From positions 4,309,001 to 4,373,000 of the forward strand of contig NC_083386.1 of NCBI RefSeq assembly GCF_031755915.1: 64,000 nt of DNA, given 5' to 3'. This document shows positions 48,682-61,152 of this stretch, in pieces. The stretch comes from Ziziphus jujuba (taxonomy: Eukaryota > Streptophyta > Magnoliopsida > Rosales > Rhamnaceae). A program made the translations under genes and the position numbers. The notes under the pieces are model-generated. The model worked only from the letters and a program-made list of their open reading frames with translations, ran no database searches and had not been told where the DNA came from. Every line of letters starts with the position of its first letter. Positions within the stretch are counted from its first letter, which is position 1.

Positions 48682-48805
48682 CATACAACCTCATATCGGA
48701 CTCTATCTGACTTCTTGACCTTGAATTCAAAATTTCTCCTTAGTGCATAAAGACTAATCTTCTTCTGTAGCGCATTCTTGCTCGCAAAGATTTGGTTGAT
48801 TCGAA
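48682..48805 (-). pseudogene. MULE transposase, detached 5' part
   Basis: The minus-strand translation reads IFASKNALQKKISLYALRRN and continues FEFKVKKSDRVRYEVV, the start of the MuDR family N-terminal domain. It ends at L4; the WRMHATKL continuation is on the other side, beginning the 44316-45766 frame. The cysteine linker between them is missing. No clear start codon was found. Confidence 0.8.
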
Positions 48806-48830
48806 TATAGAGAAGACCATAAAAAATTAA

Positions 48831-48931
48831 AAAGATGCAACACGGAGACTTTTCATTATTTCACTTTTTTTTTTTTTTAAATCATAAAAAAGAAAAAGAT
48901 GCAACACGAGGACTTTACATTATTTCACTTT
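48831..48931. repeat. Short direct repeat, 37 bp twice
   Basis: 'aaagatgcaacacg-gagacttt-cattatttcacttt' at 48831-48867 and 48896-48931, separated by a T run. Possibly the edge of the MULE complex. Confidence 0.6.
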
Positions 48932-49772
48932 AATTGATGTCATGTGTTGTGAACATATATAAATATTGATCCTGGTGTAACACGATGCCCAAGTGGAAAT
49001 TAATAATTAATTATTATTTTTAGTGATAATGCATGTTTTTCGTTGTATATCCAAATTAAGATATCATAACATGACGCTTTTAATTAGTTGGCTTCTTAAA
49101 CAATCTTTCCGTGTGACAATGAATTTGTCAAACTTTTTTTTGCTAGCTATTAAATAAGGTTTGTTTATTTAACTGTTTGAAATTATTTTATTTTATTTTT
49201 TATTAAAAAATATTTTATTTTAAATGGTTTATAAATTTTAAAAACCTATTTATTTTAATAATGAATTTATCAAAGATAAACATATATTGACCATTGGATA
49301 AGAAAAATAAAGGTATTGATATCTTTCAAAAAGATTTATCAAATCTCTTTATACATAGAACGTACACTTCTTAACCTTCTCCCCATATAAAGATGTTGGT
49401 GTGCCCAGCTTTAGTCAGCTACCATTGGATAAGGAAAACTTTTTTTTTTCCTTTTTTTCATTTCTTTTCTTTTAGTTGTTAGAGCTCTATGAAAGAATAG
49501 CTCTTATTTGGTATGATTTCTAATAAAATTGTTTCTGGCTTTTGAAATTTAAATTTAACTTTTAAAAGTGTTTAGATAGTTTTTTAAAAAAGTTTTAGAT
49601 AAAACCTGCAATGTATCATATTATATCGTATTTGTTTCATATTATGTTTGTATCAAACTTCTTTCATTCAATCCCAATCTATTAAGCTTTAATGTTAAAA
49701 TAAATAATTCTAAACATATTGGTTAAATGTTTGTGTATCTTGTAATAAGATTAGTAACATGTTAAACTCAAT

Positions 49773-49814
<42 letters not shown>

Positions 49815-50657
49815 AGAAAAACTTTTTTAAATGAATATAATTAATACAAAATTATATTTAATTAATCGTTAATAGTACAAAAAAGTAATAAAAGCATAAA
49901 TTATGTTTACAAAATTAAATATAAAAATAGAAGAATTAAAATATAACATGTAAAAAACTAATATTGACAAGTAATAAATACTTAATAAGTATGATATATA
50001 TTTCGAAAGTACTCTTTTCAATGTGTTAACGGATTGTTGTATTTTATTATTAATAATCTGTTAACTAATATGTTTTTATTATATTAGTACTGTTATGGAC
50101 TTGACAGTTAAGCAAACTCGAATATTAATAATTTCGTACAAATTCATGTCTTGTTATCTTTTTATGGTTATTTTATAGTTTCAAACCTTAAAAAGAACTT
50201 GTAATTGTAATCAATGAAATATGGCTTATCAAAAAGTCCTATTTTAGAAGTTAAAGTTCTAAAGAAGCTGAAGCTTTGAAAACCTAAAGCAAAGGGTATC
50301 TCAAATTGGACCTCATGTATGTATTAAAACACACCATGTGATAGCGAAGAAAACACGTGGCCCACGCCACCTATAAAACAGAAATAAAATAGAGCGCCAT
50401 TAGGGTCTACCTCTCAAATTATAATTCGTCCTTAATTATTTCGTAATTCTTAATTAACGTATTCTAATAACATTTAATTACTGTATTTTATAGGAACTAA
50501 TCAGAAATCATACTTCATATATAGAGAAATGAAAATATATAATACATGGCAGGGGTAAGAAAGGAGAGCCTCATTTGGAGGCCAATTATTGTCCTTCATT
50601 TCTATAAAGCTAGCCTTCCTTCCTGCTATCAAATTGAGATTTTTAGAGGAAAGAAAA
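48932..50657. other. Upstream region of the BAHD gene
   Basis: AT-rich. (TA)n at 49768-49805. A TATA-like CTATAAAA lies near 50371, about 285 bp before the ATG, with two CACGTG-type sites nearby ('aacacgtggccc' near 50352). A further 'catatatag' lies near 50515. No other gene. Confidence 0.4.
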
Positions 50658-52019
50658 ATGAAGATTGAGATTATTAGAAGAGAAATCATAAAACCATCCA
50701 CACCAACTCCCAATGACTTTAAAAAATTCAACCTCTCTCTTTTGAATCAGCTTGCCCCTCCAGTTTACACTTCCTTGCTCCTTTTCTACCCTAGAAATAA
50801 TAACGATCATCTAACAACCTACCAAATACACCAACAGCTTAAAAAATCCGTATCTAAAACCCTAACTCGCTTCTTCCCTCTTGCCGGAAGAATCGAAAGT
50901 AGCTTCTCCATCGAATGCCATGACTATGGAGCTCATTATACCGAAGCTCGAATTCACTACACCACACTTTTCAGCTTTCTACAACAACCTCTTGATCTTG
51001 AAAAAATACAACTATTCCTTCCTATCGAATCCAACTCTCCAAAAGCAGTCTCAATGCCTCTTTTGCTTGTTCAACTCACATCTTTCGAATGTGGTGGAGT
51101 CGCACTAGGAATGTGCATGTCACACAAGTTGGCAGACGCAGCCATGATGTTCATGTTCGTCCGGGATTGGGCGGCGATTACGCTTGGCAATCCTCCGGAA
51201 CAACTTCCCGTCATCAATTTCAATGCAGCTTCATACTTCCCGGTGAAAGATCCAGCATCATTCCAGCTTCCTGCCTTGATATTCAAAAGGGCAAAGTGTG
51301 TTACGAAGAGGTATTTGTTCGACGCAAAGAAGATTGCCTCTCTTAAGGCCAAAGCCTCCAGTGTTTCAGTTCAGAAACCAACACGAACCGAAGCTATTAC
51401 AGCCCTCATATGGAGATGCGCCATGAATGCATCATCAAGATTAAACAAAGGGGTAGCAAAGCACTCGGTGATGCACCATTTTGTGAATTTACGCAGAATA
51501 GTAGAGCCGCCCATCTCAGGAAACACTTTGGGAAGCCTTGTGCTCTATTTTTCCACACATGCCGACCAGAGTAAAATAGAGCTGCAAGATTTGGTGGCCG
51601 AGTTCAGGAAAGGAATGAAAGAATTCCGGGGAAGAGAAGCGAAAAGAATTGGAGGGGATGAGGCAGTCAAAGTGGTTTATGAGAAAAGAAAAGAGAGAAG
51701 AGAGTTGATGAATAAAGATGATACAAACCTGTTTTCATGTACAAGTTTATGTAGCTTTAACTTCTACGATCACGCCGATTTTGGTTTGGGGAAGCCAATA
51801 TGGATGACTGTTGATTCAGGTGCTTCCCTCAACAACAACATCATCTTGTCAAACATGAGAGAAGGTTATGGGGTAGAGGCTTGGGTGACTCTGAGTGAAA
51901 AAGAAATGGCAATTTTTGAAGCTGATCCTGAGCTTCTTTCATTTGCATCATCAAATCCAAGTGTGTTGGTATTGATGGATAATAATCAACACCACCATAG
52001 CAGCCTCTCTAGGCTCTAG
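50658..52019 (+). CDS. BAHD acyltransferase, vinorine synthase-like
   Basis: A single-exon gene of 453 aa. I start at the ATG at 50658 because it gives the family-typical MKIEIIRREIIKPSTPTP; the frame is open 23 codons further upstream without a better start. The catalytic motif HxxxD reads HKLAD (about residue 159), and the structural DFGWG motif reads DFGLG (about residue 378). Family members move an acyl group from acyl-CoA to an alcohol or amine in the cytosol. The N-terminal KPSTPTP-NLSLLNQLAPPVY pattern is that of clade III enzymes such as vinorine synthase and related acetyltransferases; the substrate cannot be told. Poly(A) signal near 52238. It lies between the MULE complex and F5H gene B. 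Confidence 0.9.
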   Translation: MKIEIIRREIIKPSTPTPNDFKKFNLSLLNQLAPPVYTSLLLFYPRNNNDHLTTYQIHQQLKKSVSKTLTRFFPLAGRIESSFSIECHDYGAHYTEARIHYTTLFSFLQQPLDLEKIQLFLPIESNSPKAVSMPLLLVQLTSFECGGVALGMCMSHKLADAAMMFMFVRDWAAITLGNPPEQLPVINFNAASYFPVKDPASFQLPALIFKRAKCVTKRYLFDAKKIASLKAKASSVSVQKPTRTEAITALIWRCAMNASSRLNKGVAKHSVMHHFVNLRRIVEPPISGNTLGSLVLYFSTHADQSKIELQDLVAEFRKGMKEFRGREAKRIGGDEAVKVVYEKRKERRELMNKDDTNLFSCTSLCSFNFYDHADFGLGKPIWMTVDSGASLNNNIILSNMREGYGVEAWVTLSEKEMAIFEADPELLSFASSNPSVLVLMDNNQHHHSSLSRL

Positions 52020-53172
52020 AGTATGTTTTATCCAAGTATGACAAAGAGATTGGAAATGCGGAGTTTATGTGTGCCATTTACCATCTCAAAAGGGGCTTAC
52101 AGCTATAATAAGGTTTATTTGTCAGGGTTTTATGGTGGTTGTTTGAGCAATGAAAGAATAATCAATACTTTTAAGGCGTCTGGAAAATTCTAAGTCAACA
52201 ATAGCTGACTTTGTAATTAAACCTATGTGGAAAGGAAATAAAAACTTCGTATTCATTTTTTTAATCTCTTATTGAGCTTTAATTTATCATTTAACTCTTT
52301 CGTTTTATTGGCTCAATCCTAGTAAGGTTGACATCAAAAAGAAGGAAAAAAAATAAAAAAATAAAAAAAATAAAAAAGAAGGAAAAAAGACGCTTGTGAT
52401 TTTTAAATTTACAATTTATGCTAAGTAAGGTTTTAACAAAGAGTAGTGAAAGAGGTTGTTAATTATGATGTACTCTTCAAAAAGATAGTTATTTTATTAT
52501 TATACTACTGAACCTTTTTTACCGTTTCTTTTTTTAAACTTGTTTGGATAAGAAAAGAAGCCAACTTTACGTAATTAATTAGGCATATTATTGAAATCAG
52601 AGGCGTCCTCAATTTTAAACTCCTCCAGAGGACAGAGGAGGGAAGTCAATAATTAATGTTAAAAAACAAGATGCTAGATTTAAGCACATAAACTACTAAC
52701 TTAATTTCTCATGGAATGATTTTTCTCAAAAAAAAAAATTATGAATAATTAAAAATCTTAACTTAGTTTTTTGCATTCCTTTGGTTAAAAAAATCTAGCA
52801 AGTTTCCTTGAATGTCAAATCAAAACCATTTAATTTCTCATGGATTACCTTATTCAAATTCTCTAGCATACGGAATCATTAAGATGGTTTACCCAATCAC
52901 CAATTTCACCTTTTGTAAAATTTCTTTTTTAAAAATAATATGGTATAAACTTTCCATGCTTGTTATAATCCAATTCCTTCAAATTTCCAAAACTACAAAG
53001 CTTTAATATTTCTTCAACAATCCCTTGCCTCTATCCCTCAGAAGATGTAAAACTCTATGAACTCTACAAGCTTATTCGCTTGATTCAATGTGTCTTTTTT
53101 AGCTCCTCATACTTCAAAAACAACACTTTCTATGCATTTTCTTTAATCTCCTTATGATAACCAAGCATATTG
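52020..53172. other. 3' flank of BAHD gene
   Basis: An AATAAA at about 52238 is the likely poly(A) signal. An A-rich tract lies at 52335-52390. No gene recognised. Confidence 0.45.
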
Positions 53173-56100
53173 CACTACAACAAAAATTAGTTTTAACAAC
53201 ATTTGATGACAACATGTATTAAAAAAAAATTGTCAACTGTATCTTTTAACAACACTCTTTTTAGATATGTGTCTAATATAAATGTATTTTGTCTTTGACA
53301 ACATAATTTAGAAAGCATGTTGTTAAAGATACAATATAAAAACAAACAAAAACACGTTGTTAAAAATTTAATACCACCACAAACATCTCTATGTTGTTAA
53401 ATCCATGTTAAAAGCTTCGTACAACCACAAATATATGCAAGTTGTCAAAAGTTAATTAATTGACAATTTATTGTCAAAAATCTAATTAAATAGACTTGTT
53501 TAATTTATGTCTCATCAAAAGTGATATTAATAAATTTTATCAAATAAAATTAATAAGATACATTGCTATTTTTTGGTTTACCGAGCAATGAAGACCTGCA
53601 ACTAGGAACGGCGTGCAATGCCAACAAGCTGAGCTCACGGATCGGTAAATACGTTACTAAATGAACAAAAAATAGAGATATATATAAATATATATTATTT
53701 TAATACAATACTTTTTTCTGGTAATAAAATACAAGACTTTTACTCACAAGCTCATTATACTTTGAAATGAGACTTCGGTTACAAAACAGAACCCATTACC
53801 AAATATGCTTGATTTATATTTTATAATTTATTAAATTCAATAGCTTTAGCTCAGTGGCGGTACCAATAAAAATATAGTTTCTCTCTCTCTCTCTCTCTCT
53901 CACGTGTCCTCTCCCCCATGGCCATAGTGTTCTAATTTACCTCTTTCTACAGAAACGTCCATTGCCGGCTGTCAAACGTCATTGGAAGTCTATCGTCTTT
54001 TTCAATTAGATTAGACATGGGATTGCTGTGGCGACCATCGTCATTTTGGCCGGAGCTACAATGGCAGCCATCACCGGCTCTGGCGATCGATCCAAAACGT
54101 TGAGGTCGACACTGCTCATCCGTGACTTCATCATAGTCGTCGGTATTGCATTTTGTGACATTTCCTAGAAAATGTGTTAACTTTCGGCTTTGGGTTTTTA
54201 AGAAATTGTGTTCTTGTCTTTGTTTTAAATTCAACAATAGAGGTTTTAACTTTAGCTTTTCTTTCTTGTTGAAGATTGAGACTTGCAAATGAGTGCTAAT
54301 TTTGTGAATTGATTTCACCTGGAGGCTGAGTTTGAATTTCCCAATTATTCATTGCATTTATTGCGCCTTTTCTGCCTTTTTCATGTCTATTATTATGCTA
54401 GTTCTTGGAATCTTTATGTGGAGTTGTGTTTCTAGTTGAATTCATTTATCTCTTACTTGTCTTCTTCTGAGCAGCCTTACATTGAATTGACAAATAGCTA
54501 AGGCACTGGTAAGATTACAGAATTAGAGACTTATATTCAGACAAACAAGCAGAAGTTTGAACGTGTAAGTTCATTAAAAAAATGCTTAATACTTCTCTAT
54601 TTGTTTCTTGAATAATTAGCATGAGATGTGAGCAAACGATATTTGAGTGCAATTTGATTCTCTGAGTGATAGTGTGCTTTAGTATGGGTTTTTGTTAAAC
54701 TGCAGTCGAAGTTTCTTATAATTGTCTGATGAGTGTATTTGCATATTCCATCAAATGTTCAAATGTGCTGGATGTCACTGCGGATGAGAAGTGATTGCTA
54801 ATTGAAGGCTTTTAATTGGAGAGACAGAGAAATTGAGTACGTAGATGGGAAAATGTTAATGATAATAACCATAGTTTGATTAATGCCATGGCTTTTGATT
54901 GGAAAATATAGTTTTTCTTTATTGCCATATTATAGTACTTTGACCATATTAGGTTTTCTAATGAATTTCTTAACTGAAATCATTTTTGCGTCAAATGGCG
55001 ACCTACATGTGGTGTTGTAAAGTGGTTCACAATAAAACAAAAAGAATCCAAGTGTGTATCATAATTCAATATGATTTCTTATTTCTTTTTGAAGAATAAT
55101 GGCTAAAGTATGAACTTCCATTTGGATGACTTTTTTCAGACATGGTTTGTAATTGTGAACGATTCTTGTCACCGCTCCAAAATTTATTGTAAAAGAAGTC
55201 ACTGTCACAAGGCATTAGCTTTTGGTTCTTGTTTCTAATAATGTGTAGTGGAGGTGGACTATAAACTTGGAATTGTCAGTTTGGTATTTTCGATGTTGGT
55301 TGTAGATTTTTGAGTGGTGATATGAATTACATATTTGTGCAAAATAAATTGATCAGTAAACGAGTGAGACTATATGCTGCTTCTTAAAGGAAATTTGATA
55401 TGCAAGTGAGACTGAGGGAACTGTTTGCAATGATTAAGCAATTTCTTGGATATTGTACAATGTATGGATGATCTTTTGTTTTAAGGCTTTTCTATACCAA
55501 ATTTTTGCCTCTAGTGGGATCATTACAAAGATGTCCTAAGGCCATCGAGTCATGGACAGCTAAAGTTGATATTCAGAAATTCAAAACTGTCTCATTTAAT
55601 GGTCATAAAATTTATCTTCTGCTGTTAGTTGTAATGATGGCTTTTATTTCTTTAATTTTGCATGCAAGTTGAATGTCCTGTTTATATCTTATTTATAAGA
55701 AAACCATTTACTTTAATAAGACCACCATAAAATATTCTAGTAGTTTTATGTATTTGTTTAAATCCATTTGCAGTGCTTCCATTTAACTTCCATTTTGGTT
55801 TAATTTTTTGGCCGTCATGATGGATAAAGAATGGGTGCATATATCAAGGTTAGTTTTTTATATTTTTGGTTCTTTATATTTCTTTTATTATCTTATGAAC
55901 TAATGATAGTTCGTTTTGATTAATCAAGTCTTTAGCCTATTTTCATGTGCTATATAGTGCTGTCACAATGATTCAAGTATTACTTTCGCCTCTGCATAGT
56001 TGGTTTTGAATAATCAAGTCTTTAGCCTATTTTCATGTGCTATATGGTGCTGTCACGATGATTCTAGTATTACTTTTGCCTCTGCATGATTCAAGTATTA

Positions 56101-56770
56101 CTTCTGCCTCTGCATGATTCAAAACTGCATAAAAATATTACTTCTGCCTCTGCCTGTAGCAGGAAACCGAGAAAATGAATCTCAGAATAGCATAGTACTT
56201 CTGCCTCTGCCTGTAGCAGGAAACCGAGAAAATGAATCTCAGAATAGCATAGTACTTCTGCCTCTGCCTATTTTTCTCAAAATATTAATTCTGCCTCTAT
56301 ATGCAGCAAAAAAAAAAAAGTATGTGAATATGTGGTGATGTTTTGATGACAAAGCTGTTGAGCTTAAAGCTAAGTTGACAAGGCATTGGAGAGTGAAAAT
56401 GTTGAAGATGGAGATTGAAGATCGAAGATTACCAACAGTGAATGTGAAATTAAATACTGTTGATTTCAGCTGTGAATTGGAGCCTCAGTAGTAGTATTAA
56501 TCCTTGTTATAGAACGATTAACTGACTACAATTACCAACTCATAGAAATGCTTTCCTAATAATGTAATTTCTTGTGGATTACCTTGTGAATTCTTTGATT
56601 TGAAGTATAGATTTTGCAGTTGGAAAATAACTATTTTATTTTAATTATATTATTGGAATCAATTACAGTTATATATTGACATTTGAGCTTCGTGTTTCTA
56701 ACAACATGCACAATAATGTTGTTAAAAGAATATACAATATTCAACTTATCTTGTTCAGTAATGTATGGAC
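53173..56770. mobile_element. Probable non-autonomous CACTA-type element
   Basis: Begins CACTACAACAAAAATTAG, the usual plant CACTA (En/Spm) terminus. It is followed by many subterminal 'gttgttaaaag'/'tttaacaac' repeats in both orientations up to 53480. Similar subterminal words reappear at 56695-56740. A matching inverted end CTTTTTGTTGTAGTG was not found, so the right limit is approximate. The interior (53880-56600) holds a CT microsatellite and GC-richer stretches that may be captured host DNA, but no family was recognised. Confidence 0.45.
55915..56270. repeat. Two tandem duplications (about 93 bp and 57 bp units)
   Basis: 'aatcaagtctttagcctattttcatgtgctat' through 'gcctctgcat' occurs twice (about 55920 and 56010). 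Further on, 'cttctgcctctgcctgtagcaggaaaccgagaaaatg...' occurs twice with a 57-bp period (about 56140 and 56197). 'Ctgcctctgc' runs through the block. Confidence 0.75.
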
Positions 56771-57837
56771 AACATACATTTAGCTATTTACCAACAAATA
56801 ATGGGATCCCATTAATCACTAATTACTAATTCTTTTATACGAGATAAAGTATGTTATCCAAAATAAACTTGCTAATTGATCGATTGCCGAAATCCGTACA
56901 TGCTCACGTCCTTTCATGACAAAATTAACTTCGTTAAAAGAATAAATTTTTTATTTTTATTTTATATTTATGATTTTTTATTTAGAACATTTATATTTTA
57001 CTTAATTAAAATTTCAAAAAAATAAAATATTTTTGGATATAAAATGAGATAAAAAATAAAATTGAAATTTTTTGTTCTAATAAAAAAATTTTATTACACC
57101 AAAAATTAAATAAAATAATTTTATTAGACCAAAAATTAATAATAATTTTTATACCCAAACCATAAAAAAAAATTAGACAAATAAAGAAATAGAAATTAGA
57201 TAAAAATAAGAATAAAAATAAATTGAAAATTTTGATCTAATAAAAAAATTTATTAAACCAAAGTTAAATAAAATAATTTTATTAGATCAAAAATTAAAAA
57301 TAATCTTATATGCCTAAATCATAAACAATAAACCAAAATTACAAAAATAAAAATAAAAATAAAATTTACAATATTTTTTTTACGACCAAATCATAAAAAA
57401 ATAAAATAAAATAAAAGTTCGACCAAAGATTAGACAAGCATAAAAATAAAAATAAAAATAAAATAGATTTTAAATTTTTCACTTTTTTATTTTGGTCAAA
57501 TAAAAATAAATTTATTACTATCATTTTATTTTTATTATTTTTAAATTCTTATCTTTTTAAGCTAAAGTAATTCATTTTATTTTTAGTCTTTCTATGATTA
57601 TTCATTTTTTGTACAGTCAAGTGATTCGTAGGTGAGTATTAATAGATATATCATCTTTTTTTTTTTTTTAAAACCAAAATTTAAAAAAATCATAAAATTA
57701 AATTTTATTTTTATTTTTATTTAATTTTTTATCTAATTTTTTTCATTTTGAACTAATTCTTTTAGGGCTTGGACATAAAAAAAATTTATTAATTTTTGTC
57801 TAATAAAATTATTTTATTTTAAATTTGGATAATTTCG
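56771..57837. other. AT low-complexity region
   Basis: From about 56930 nearly pure A/T with 'aaaataaaata' and 'tttattagacc' repeats. No gene. It runs directly to the stop codon of F5H gene B. Confidence 0.7.
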
Positions 57838-59977
57838 TCACAGACGACAAAACACACGTTTGGTGGGCACGGCGACGAGTCGACTCGCCCTGGGAGCAGT
57901 GAGTCCAAACGTATCGTTCATGTCGAGCTCACTCGGTTCCATCCCCTGCGGCAACTCCCACCTAAAACAATGGAGGAGATGTCCAACCGCCATTTCCACT
58001 GTGAAGAGCCCAAGTTGCATTCCGGGACAAGACCTCCGGCCCGACCCGAACGGTATGTACTCGAAGTTGCTTCCCTTGAAGTCCGACACACCATGTTTGA
58101 GAAACCTCGATGGCTTAAATCTCTCAGCCTCATCCCAGAAGTCATCATCCCTCCCAATTGCCCATACATTGATCATTACTCTAGATTTCTTAGGAATGAA
58201 GAAACCGCCGACCTCAGAGTCGTCGGAGGTCTCATGGGGGAGTAAAGGGATGGGAGGGTGGAGTCGGAGAGCCTCTTTGATAACACATCTCAGGTAAGTC
58301 AGCTTCTCAAAGTCAGCCTCTTCAAGTCTCCGATCAAGGCCCACTATGTCGGTAAGCTCTTGTTGCACCTTCTTTAGCTCATCTGGGCTTCTCATAAGCT
58401 CTGATATTGTCCACTCAATAACCGATGCTACAGTTTCTGTCCCACCAAACATCACATCCTGCACATAATTCCATATACATGTAATACGTATGTGTTTATG
58501 TATATTCTACTCATCTTCAACTTTTTAAACTGAAGATATTTTTAACATGACTAATTTCATGACTTTATAAGTCCACCATGTAGCTTAACTGTATGTGTGT
58601 ATATATATACATATATATCGTGAACTATTAATTATGCATTTTTATTAACAAATTTGACAAAATTAAGTTTACATAACTGATGTAATTAATTATATTAGTA
58701 AAATCTTTTATTATGTTTTATTTCATTTTTGATTGACTTGTATGTTTAATTTGGCCAAATCTACTATATAAAATTGCATAATTAAAAACATATGAAAAAA
58801 AAAAAAAGAATAGTTCAGAAGGTATTTAACCCTATCAAGATATAATTTAATAAAGCGTAGATACTCCATTATATGCAATTTCTTTTGGCCGAGGTACCCC
58901 CACTAGTAGGACATGCATCTATACTTTAATTCATAACTATACATATATACATAGAGAGAGAAGAACGATATATGGATGATGATGGTTTAAATGCATGCAT
59001 ACCATGATGATGGCTTTGATGTTATCTTTGGTGAGTTTGATGGAGTTTTGCAAACCGTCAACAGAATAATCCTTTACTCGTTTTGCATTATTAATACCTT
59101 CACGAGAATAAAAAGCAAGCAAACTGTCCACCATATCACGATGATCTGCCTCACCACCGTGGACGTTGACCCTATCATCTTCCTTCTTTAGCATGTGATC
59201 GTCGATGATCTTGTCGATGAAACAATCCAACGACCGACGAGCCTTGGCGAGTCTACCGTTGAGTCTCTGCGGGTCTATCCATCTCAGCCACGGAATAAAG
59301 TCGGCGATGTTGAAAACTCCATAGAGTTTTGAGAACTCCTGCAGTATCTGAACGAACTCTTCCTGTCCTTCCATGGCACTTGTTCCGAAAGCCGCCTTGT
59401 AAATAATACCTGTCGTCAGACAAAATATCAACTCTCCGACATTGACTGCACTGCCAGTGTTAGCAGATACCATTCTCACCACCAAGTCGACTTGCTCTCG
59501 GACCGAGTCCCAAGACTCGGCTCGTCTGCGGCTGAACAGCTTCATAACGCAGAGCTTTCGCATTTGGCGCCAGAATGGGCCGTAGTTTGCGAAAACGAGA
59601 TCGGCTCGATTGTAGGTGAGATACGATGTTGCTATGTTGGCCGGACGGTTTGAGAAAACGTCGTCGTGAACTTGAAGAACTTGACGGGCCATTTCTGGTG
59701 ACGAAACAACTATCACGTGCTGAAACCCCATTCGGAGATGAAAGATACCGCCGTATTCTTTAGCGAGTTTGGTGAGTCCCTGGTGTGTTAGGTCCGTCAC
59801 TGGCGTCGTCAGCATGTTGCCGATCATCGGCAACCCTTTTGGTCCTGGCGGCAATGGTAACCTTCTCCTTAACTGGAAATGTAGAGCCAACACAAATAGT
59901 GTTATTATTGGGGCGATGAACAAAAACATGGCCACGGGAGTCAAAGGTTGCAAAGCTTGTATGAGTTCAGCTTCCAT
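57838..59977 (-). CDS. Cytochrome P450 CYP84A-like (ferulate 5-hydroxylase-like), gene B
   Basis: Exon 1 59977-59003 and exon 2 58458-57838, with a GT-AG, phase-0 intron of 544 bp. The product is 531 aa, near the family norm. N-terminal anchor, LPLPPGPKG hinge, FGGTET in helix I, ExxR as EALR, FKPSRF, and heme-binding FGSGRRSCPG are all present. No frameshift, so this is the best-preserved F5H-like copy. CYP84A1 acts at the ER on coniferaldehyde/coniferyl alcohol. This protein differs in having a few extra residues after IGNML (TTPVTDLTHQG where CYP84A1 has a shorter segment), so it may be a diverged member. Start chosen by homology with pseudogene copies (MEAEL/MDTEL). Confidence 0.93.
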
Positions 59978-61152
59978 GCCTACACACACACACATAAAAT
60001 TTTATGGTTACAAATTGGATAACGTAACCAATTTTCTCTGAAATATGCAAGTGGCTGAGTACGCCCTAATTATTGTAGGGATGTAGGCCTGTTTGTGTAC
60101 AACAACAGAAACTGTATATGTGTTTTTGTAGTGGTTTGTTTCTGCCCACCTCCTCTCGTGAACCTGTGATCCGGTCGTAACCCACCCACTTGACCACATG
60201 AACTAGAAGGTTGGGGCAAACTGTATATGTGTTTGTGATAACGGCGTGTTTGCTTGGAAATATTATTATTTTGGAATCTAGGACACACGTGATACACGTT
60301 ATCACTAATATCTTTTTTTTACAAGGGGCATGTGTCATTATTAATAATTTATATCTTTTTCGTTTTGCTATATCTTTATATATAACAATTAACTTGGTAT
60401 TGAAGAATATAATTTTTACTCACCAAAGTAATTAACAAAGCAATTAACAATGACGGACCTCTATCATAAGATAAGATAAAATAAAAAGGCAAATGATCCG
60501 TATCCACTTGTTAAAATCTTTTTTCAGTCACTAAAATCAATTCCATTAGGGTCACATATTATCCATAATATGATTGAGTGAAAGCGACTGGACTGTCTGA
60601 AAGAGAGCTTGGCTTTTGATTAAAACTTTTACTTTAGTTGTTTATAATTGTTAATTTCCTGGTCTAGCAATTCGTGAATCATATGTTGTCACACTATATG
60701 GCTATATATGCTTTCCAACGCCATGGACCGAAGGGCTTTCAAGTGAATAGTTTTCACCTTTTTTTTTTTTTTTTAATGAATATGATAGTTTCACTTTTAG
60801 GTCATAATGCATTAGGTAGAGAGGAAAAGTATAAAAATAAAAAAGTTAACTTCAGTTTGATATTTTGACTTTTAAAATTTTACAATTTAGGATTTCAATT
60901 TTTAAAAGAAATGATTAGGTTTTTAATTTTTTAATTATTGCATATTAATCCAATTCCAATTTGATCAAACAAATCGATAACAATTTTATTCACCAAAAAT
61001 ATATTGATCTTCTTCTTTACAAACTCCACTGCAAGTTTTTGAATAGAATTATTATCAATTTATTAAGCCAAATTGGAAACCAAATTAAAATTTTAATTAA
61101 TCTGAAATAAATTGAACAATTAAAAGCCTTAAATTGTTGCTTTTGAAAATAG
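59978..61152. other. Upstream region of F5H gene B
   Basis: No gene. A (CA)n run lies at 59982-59994, just before the ATG. Conserved F5H upstream blocks lie at 60367-60420 and 60664-60720. Confidence 0.45.
60367..60720 (-). promoter_or_regulatory. Conserved F5H upstream blocks, gene B copy
   Basis: 'atatcttta.ata-taaca', 'gtattgaagaatataatt' and then 'aatcatat.ttgtcacactatat.gctatatatgctt' align with those upstream of gene A and pseudogene 1. They lie 390-745 bp from the start. Confidence 0.5.

Noticed and set aside
37000..48932. Terminal inverted repeats of the MULE complex
   Set aside because: I looked for long inverted ends and a 9-bp target repeat around the Ulp1 gene and transposase but could not find a convincing pair, so I did not set element limits.
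53947..54318. Possible small gene in the CACTA-like region
   Set aside because: The protein has no recognisable motif, and the sequence around it has no clear splice pattern.
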